Below the pieces are notes generated by a model. It made no database searches, was not told the DNA's origin, and worked only from the letters and a program-made list of their open reading frames with translations. DNA of 40,695 bases. Source: Candidatus Woesearchaeota archaeon. GTDB taxonomy: Archaea > Nanobdellota > Nanobdellia > Woesearchaeales > GW2011-AR9. The stretch spans positions 1 through 40,695 of the forward strand of contig JACPCD010000035.1 of NCBI GenBank assembly GCA_016179955.1. Direction: 5' to 3'. Of this stretch, positions 38,569 through 40,695 are shown one piece after another. Positions within the stretch are counted from its first letter, which is position 1. The number at the start of each line of letters is the position of its first letter. The position numbers and the translations under genes were made by a program.

Positions 38569-40042
38569 ACTAAAGCACGTGAGTAAGGTGGTTTGGGAAT
38601 TGCCCCTTACCTATAAAAAAGGAATGCTGGTGCCAGCGAGGATCATTGCGAATAAAGAACTTATTGAATCCATGGATGCGGGTGTCTTTAATCAGGTTTC
38701 GAATGTAGCATGTCTTCCGGGAATCCAAAAATATGCATATTGCATGCCCGATGGTCATTTCGTTGGTGAGTAATCACAACGAGACCAGTGGGGCTATGGG
38801 TTCCCAATCGGCGGCGTCGCTGCATTTGATCCTGAACAAGGCGGAGTGATCAGTCCGGGCGGCATTGGATTTGACATTAATTGCGGCATGCGCCTTATCG
38901 TCACCAACCTTACCGCTAAAGACGTCAAGCCCCACATCCATAAACTAGTCGATGCGCTCTATAAAGCCGTTCCCGCCGGTGTGGGCTGCAAAGGGTTCGT
39001 GCGCATTTCCAAAGATGAGTTCAAGAACGTCATGAAAGACGGCGCGCAGTGGTGCCTGAAGAACGGCTATGCGACAGAGGATGACATTAAGCATATCGAA
39101 GATGAGGGCAAAATAGCCCAGGCTAACCCCGCTAAAGTTTCTGAGAAAGCAATTCAACGTGGACTTGATCAACTCGGAACGTTAGGCAGCGGAAATCATT
39201 ATTTAGAAATCCAGGAAGTCCGGGAAGGAAACATTTTCAATAAAGAAGCTGCCAAAGCATTTGGAATCACTGGCCCCGGACAGATTGTCATCATGGTTCA
39301 TTGCGGCAGCCGGGGTATGGGCCATCAGGTGGGAACGGATTATTTGCGTTTATTTCTGGAGGTCATGCCGAAATACGGCATTGAAATCATTGACCGTGAG
39401 CTGGCTTGTGCGCCGTTCAACAGTCCGGAAGGACAGGATTATTATCAAGCCATGGCCTGCGCAGCTAACATGGCCTTTGCCAACCGGCAAGTCATTACCA
39501 GTCAGATCCGGAAAGTGTTCAGCCAGGTGTTTGGAAAATCAGCAGACGATTTAGGGATGAAATTAGTCTATGATGTGGCTCATAATATCGCCAAGCTTGA
39601 GAAATATATTATTGACGGCAAAGAGAAAGAACTGTTGATTCACCGGAAGGGATCGACCAGAGCATTTGGTCCAAAGCACGCGAAATTTCTGCCCAAAGAT
39701 TATGCCCACGTCGGCCAGCCGGTCATCTTAGGTGGCTCGATGGAAACGGGCTCTTATTTATTAGTAGGCACGGACAGCGCCGATGAAACGTTCTCGAGCA
39801 CGGCGCATGGGGCAGGACGAACCATGTCCCGGGCGCAGGCCAAGCGGGAAGTTCGCGGAGATCAACTGCAGAAAGAGATGGAAAAGAAAGGGATTTACGT
39901 GCATGGCGTTACTATGGCTGGATTAGCGGAAGAAGCCGGAAAAGCGTACAAAGATATTGAAGTGGTGGTTGATTCTCTGGAAGCGGCGGGGATTACTCAT
40001 CGGGTGGCTGCGCTCAAGCCCATTGGGAATGTGAAAGGGTAA
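38525..40042 (+). CDS. rtcB: RNA-splicing ligase RtcB, mRNA interrupted by a BHB intron
   Basis: RtcB joins RNA ends after tRNA-splicing endonuclease cleavage, using GTP and Mn2+. Exon 1 (38525-38758, 78 codons) ends with LPGIQKYAYCMPDGH; exon 2 (38789-40042) begins WGYGFPIGGVAAFDPE. Joined they give 495 residues, close to the family length, in one frame. All catalytic residues are kept: FDINCGMRL (D107, C110), GSGNHYLE (N214, H215), MVHCGSRGMGH (H249), VAHNIAKLE (H343) and the guanylylated His in TAHGAGR (H418). Without splicing, a TAA at 38771 ends translation after 82 residues. The start may instead be GTG 38579 or 38588, since residues 1-18 are not typical. Expressed behind, and overlapping, the homing endonuclease frame. 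Confidence 0.93.
38759..38788 (+). other. 30-nt bulge-helix-bulge intron in rtcB
   Basis: Central helix GGTC (38753-38756) with GACC (38783-38786), 4 perfect bp. Bulge 1 is A-T/T (38757-38759), bulge 2 A-G/T (38787-38789); cutting each after its second base gives exon ends CAT and TGG. Inner helix TCGTT (38760-38764) with AACGA (38778-38782), one bulged G, then GTGA with TCAC and a GTAA tetraloop (GNRA type). A weak outer helix GCCC (38746-38749) with GGGC (38791-38794) remains possible. The loop holds the in-frame TAA. Length 30 keeps the frame. Confidence 0.9.
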
Positions 40043-40053
40043 AGTTTATATTT
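40041..40053 (+). promoter_or_regulatory. TATA-like element before the lipoprotein gene
   Basis: AAAGTTTATATTT lies about 40 nt upstream of ATG 40091; the leader carries GAGGGTGAT as ribosome binding site. Confidence 0.4.
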
Positions 40054-40090
40054 GTTCTGATATCTCTTCACTTTATAAGAAGAGGGTGAT

Positions 40091-40695
40091 ATGGTAAAAA
40101 TAATATTGTTAGGCCTGCTGGTTTTAACTGTTCTGATACTAATGGGCTGTAATACTTTTAGAACGGAAGATACTGCGGTGAATCAAACTGTTCTTAACGA
40201 AAGTATTGGCGTTACCAACGAGAGTGTGCTGAATAATACTATCATTAATTCTGCCGGTGCCTGCACTCCCCAATGGCGCTGCATCAGTTCTCAACTGAAA
40301 GCGTACCAGCTGGCCAATTGCAGTTTTACTTCCAAGCTGAAATGTCCGTTAGGTTGTTTTAATGATTCCTGCAGGGTTGCCGAGACGTGCACTCCCGGCT
40401 TTGGCTGCGTCAATGATCATATCAAAGGATATCAGATGGAAAGCTGCCAATGGGCTTCTCAGACGAATTGTGACTGGAAATGCGAGAACGGTGAATGTGT
40501 TCCCAAACCAGAAAATTATACTGAACCGGAATCAGCTGCAACTTCGACCGAGCCTGCTGCGTCTGCCTCCCCCCCAAGATATTCCCTGGCAGCCGGTAGT
40601 ATTGATAACATTACAGTCGGGGGCATTGGGCATTCCATTAGCATTTATGCTATTGAGCCTGCCCGGGTGCGTATAGTGGTTGATGATTTGCGCAG
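40091..40695 (+). CDS. Cys-rich surface lipoprotein, 3' end outside window
   Basis: 201 codons without a stop to the right edge. ATG 40091 follows GAGGGTGAT. Signal peptide MVKIILLGLLVLTVLILMGC with a lipobox-like LMGC at residue 20, so the protein is probably lipid-anchored outside the cell. Two Cys-rich units follow: CTPQWRCISSQLKAYQLANC and CTPGFGCVNDHIKGYQMESC, each with six cysteines, then a Pro/Ser/Glu linker and a domain beginning SIDNITVGGIGHSISIYAI. N-x-S/T sequons are frequent. Such C-x-P-x-W/F-x-C repeats are typical of secreted proteins in DPANN archaea. A shorter frame at 40362-40676 is a shadow. Confidence 0.75.
   Translation, partial: MVKIILLGLLVLTVLILMGCNTFRTEDTAVNQTVLNESIGVTNESVLNNTIINSAGACTPQWRCISSQLKAYQLANCSFTSKLKCPLGCFNDSCRVAETCTPGFGCVNDHIKGYQMESCQWASQTNCDWKCENGECVPKPENYTEPESAATSTEPAASASPPRYSLAAGSIDNITVGGIGHSISIYAIEPARVRIVVDDLR

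Noticed and set aside
38759-38788. rtcB insertion as an intein or programmed recoding of TAA
   Set aside because: 30 bases are far too short for an intein, no Cys/Asn splice residues are present, and readthrough would put ten foreign residues into the most conserved RtcB block. The BHB fold explains position and length better.
1-40695. CRISPR arrays, rRNA genes and complete insertion sequences
   Set aside because: No regularly spaced direct repeats, no rRNA sequence and no intact transposase were seen; the only mobile-type genes are the Bro-N protein, the DUF3800 protein and the LAGLIDADG frame.

Overview
The window is archaeal and fits a Woesearchaeota/Pacearchaeota-like (DPANN) genome. This rests on ribosomal protein L15e, TrmB-type and AbrB-PhoU regulators, DUF655, NreA- and NurA-type proteins, archaeal TATA boxes about 25 nt upstream of many start codons (leaderless genes), GGTG-type ribosome binding sites, bulge-helix-bulge (BHB) tRNA introns and an archaeal RtcB. 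A response-regulator-like protein at 9933-10427 resembles families I associate with candidate-phyla bacteria. No 16S rRNA is present, so the placement is inference.

Layout. 1-3.0 kb: end of an aspartate kinase, DUF655, a small HExxH protein and small hypotheticals. 3.0-3.5 kb: a row of DNA stem-loops. 3.5-7.4 kb: lamin-tail surface protein, DUF3800 protein, broken nreA. 7.5-10.5 kb: PIN protein and a tightly overlapping five-gene minus-strand operon headed by a receiver domain. 10.5-14.6 kb: DHH phosphoesterase, membrane protein and twin-Fis-HTH regulator operon, DUF1003, a broken TrmB gene with a palindromic operator, two small genes. 14.6-19.3 kb: repeat protein, pyrophosphate-driven ion pump, large Cys-rich surface protein. 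19.5-24.9 kb: Bro-N protein, small genes, intact TrmB, PIN protein, membrane protein, PhoU-like regulator. 24.9-28.0 kb: APH-like kinase, CYTH protein, then tRNA-Leu(TAA), a Nudix gene and tRNA-Thr(GGT). 28.0-31.3 kb: decayed nurA, zincin, PLD gene broken by a 22-bp duplication, rpl15e. 31.4-37.7 kb: CBS protein, trehalose-6-phosphate synthase, dolichol-kinase-like protein, radical SAM enzyme, tandem Lrp regulator. 37.7-40.7 kb: degenerate LAGLIDADG gene, rtcB, start of a lipoprotein gene.

Main discovery. rtcB is interrupted by a 30-nt insertion (38759-38788) that carries an in-frame TAA and folds into the geometry of an archaeal splicing substrate: a 4-bp central helix, two 3-nt bulges, and an inner hairpin capped by GTAA. 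Cutting at the canonical bulge positions joins CAT to TGG and restores the conserved RtcB block MPDGH/WGYGFPIGG exactly. RtcB is the archaeal RNA-splicing ligase, so it would have to ligate its own mRNA. The same window holds tRNA-Leu(TAA) with three introns and tRNA-Thr(GGT) with two, each with one in the T-loop at 59/60. Together they suggest a genome rich in BHB introns, with the ligase gene itself under splicing control.

A second theme is gene decay. nreA, one trmB, nurA, a PLD gene and the LAGLIDADG gene are each broken, by small deletions, a tandem duplication or a nonsense codon. Some single-base shifts could be assembly errors, but the 22-bp duplication and the nurA deletion are structural.
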